This document shows, in pieces, positions 24,391 through 25,000 of a stretch of 25,000 nt of DNA; the first letter of the stretch is position 1; each line of letters begins with the position of its first letter. A model generated the notes under the pieces. That model did no database searches, was not told the DNA's origin, and saw only the letters and a list, made by a program, of their open reading frames with translations. The stretch spans positions 3,057,501 to 3,082,500 of the forward strand of contig NC_135553.1 in NCBI RefSeq assembly GCF_964340395.1, given 5' to 3'. Origin of the DNA: Glandiceps talaboti (Eukaryota; Hemichordata; Enteropneusta; Spengelidae). The position numbers and the translations under genes were made by a program.

Positions 24391-25000
24391 AGTGCTAATT
24401 TAGATCATTAATGGGGCAGGTAAAACAGTTTATTGACGGACGATGCTAGATTATCCCCCAAATTTAACTTTACAGACCGAAGTAACATGAGAAACACGTA
24501 AAGATCATCCCAGTTTGCCTCGGGAGATGCAAATGAGGAGAACTTAAGGAAGAGTAAAAGTTCGATAGGAATCTCAATCGTCAAATTACTGCCCGCTTTT
24601 ATTTTTCGTCTGCATTTTGTGACCTACTGTATTGCCATCAGGGACACCAAAGATCGTAACCTGTCGACAATAAAGTACTGACCGTTTTACCTTTTTTACG
24701 ATGATCACTGGCTGCTAATTGGGTATTTGTTTTAAGATGGCCATCATAGTGATGGAGAAAAGCTGAAGATAGGCGACACGTGCCAAAGGGGACCTAAACG
24801 TTGTTCGTCACTGAAAGGAAAATTTGATTTGCTCCGCGATGGGAATCGGAAGCTTATGATCAATAGCAACAATGAATTTAGTTGTCTATAATTAAAGATG
24901 GCGACCATAGATTGTGACGGTTGTAATTAGTGTTCTTTGGGAGCACTGTTTAAGTCCTTGGAGAAAAACTCCCGTCATTCATTGCGAACGGCAAGCCTCG
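24391..25000. other. Noncoding right edge with clustered transcription-factor-like motifs
   Basis: No recognisable gene. Motifs: octamer ATGCAAAT (24527-24534), CACGTG (about 24778), and YY1/Pho-like AAGATGGCC (24734-24742) and AAGATGGCG (24895-24903). A 51-codon Met-poor open stretch ending at a TAA near 24890 is not supported as coding. Confidence 0.35.

Noticed and set aside
24730-24890. 51-codon stretch with protein-like composition near the right edge
   Set aside because: No start, no clear splice sites, no known motif; overlaps a segment better described as possible noncoding regulatory DNA.

Overview
This window looks like an AT-rich, gene-poor stretch of a bilaterian animal nuclear genome. 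The evidence is an intron-split homeobox gene with consensus GT/AG junctions, decayed non-LTR retrotransposon ends, and a very heavy load of di-, tri-, tetra- and pentanucleotide microsatellites. A marine invertebrate, probably a lophotrochozoan, is my best guess from the repeat style and retroelement type, but nothing here fixes the phylum. I see no tRNA, rRNA, CRISPR or prokaryote-style operon.

The one gene I can support with confidence is a paired (PRD)-class homeobox gene on the + strand. It is seen as its last two coding exons: 5577-5737 (homeodomain residues 1-46) and 9260-9733 (homeodomain residues 47-60, an OAR motif and the stop). They are separated by a 3.5 kb intron at the classic PRD-class position 46/47. 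The homeodomain is closest to Uncx/unc-4 but divergent, with Glu instead of Trp at position 56. The 5' exon(s) were not found. A long 3' UTR probably follows, with poly(A) signal candidates near 10040 and 10802.

Layout: 1-570 holds a minus-strand, Met-less open segment that may be exon material of a different gene. 901-1625 holds two head-to-head, 5'-truncated non-LTR retrotransposon ends, followed by an (AT)n array (1739-1845). 1846-5080 is noncoding. A 218 bp (CT)n tract (5082-5299) lies just upstream of the first homeobox exon. The large intron contains a palindrome-rich segment (7090-7345) with a perfect P3 paired-homeodomain dimer site. 9734-13990 is AT-rich noncoding DNA with two composite octamer plus paired-homeodomain sites. 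From 13994 on there are several microsatellite fields (13994-14366, 14945-15094, 17962-18265, 19578-19746, 20820-21151), with unannotated noncoding DNA between them, including a CpG-dense segment at 20180-20345. A four-unit, ~180 bp degenerate tandem repeat (23623-24390) lies near the right end.

Only one gene is recognisable, so there is no multi-gene system to reconstruct. The coherent story is a developmental transcription factor locus with large noncoding flanks, some of which look like candidate cis-regulatory DNA. Several of those motifs are the kind of site the encoded homeodomain could itself bind.
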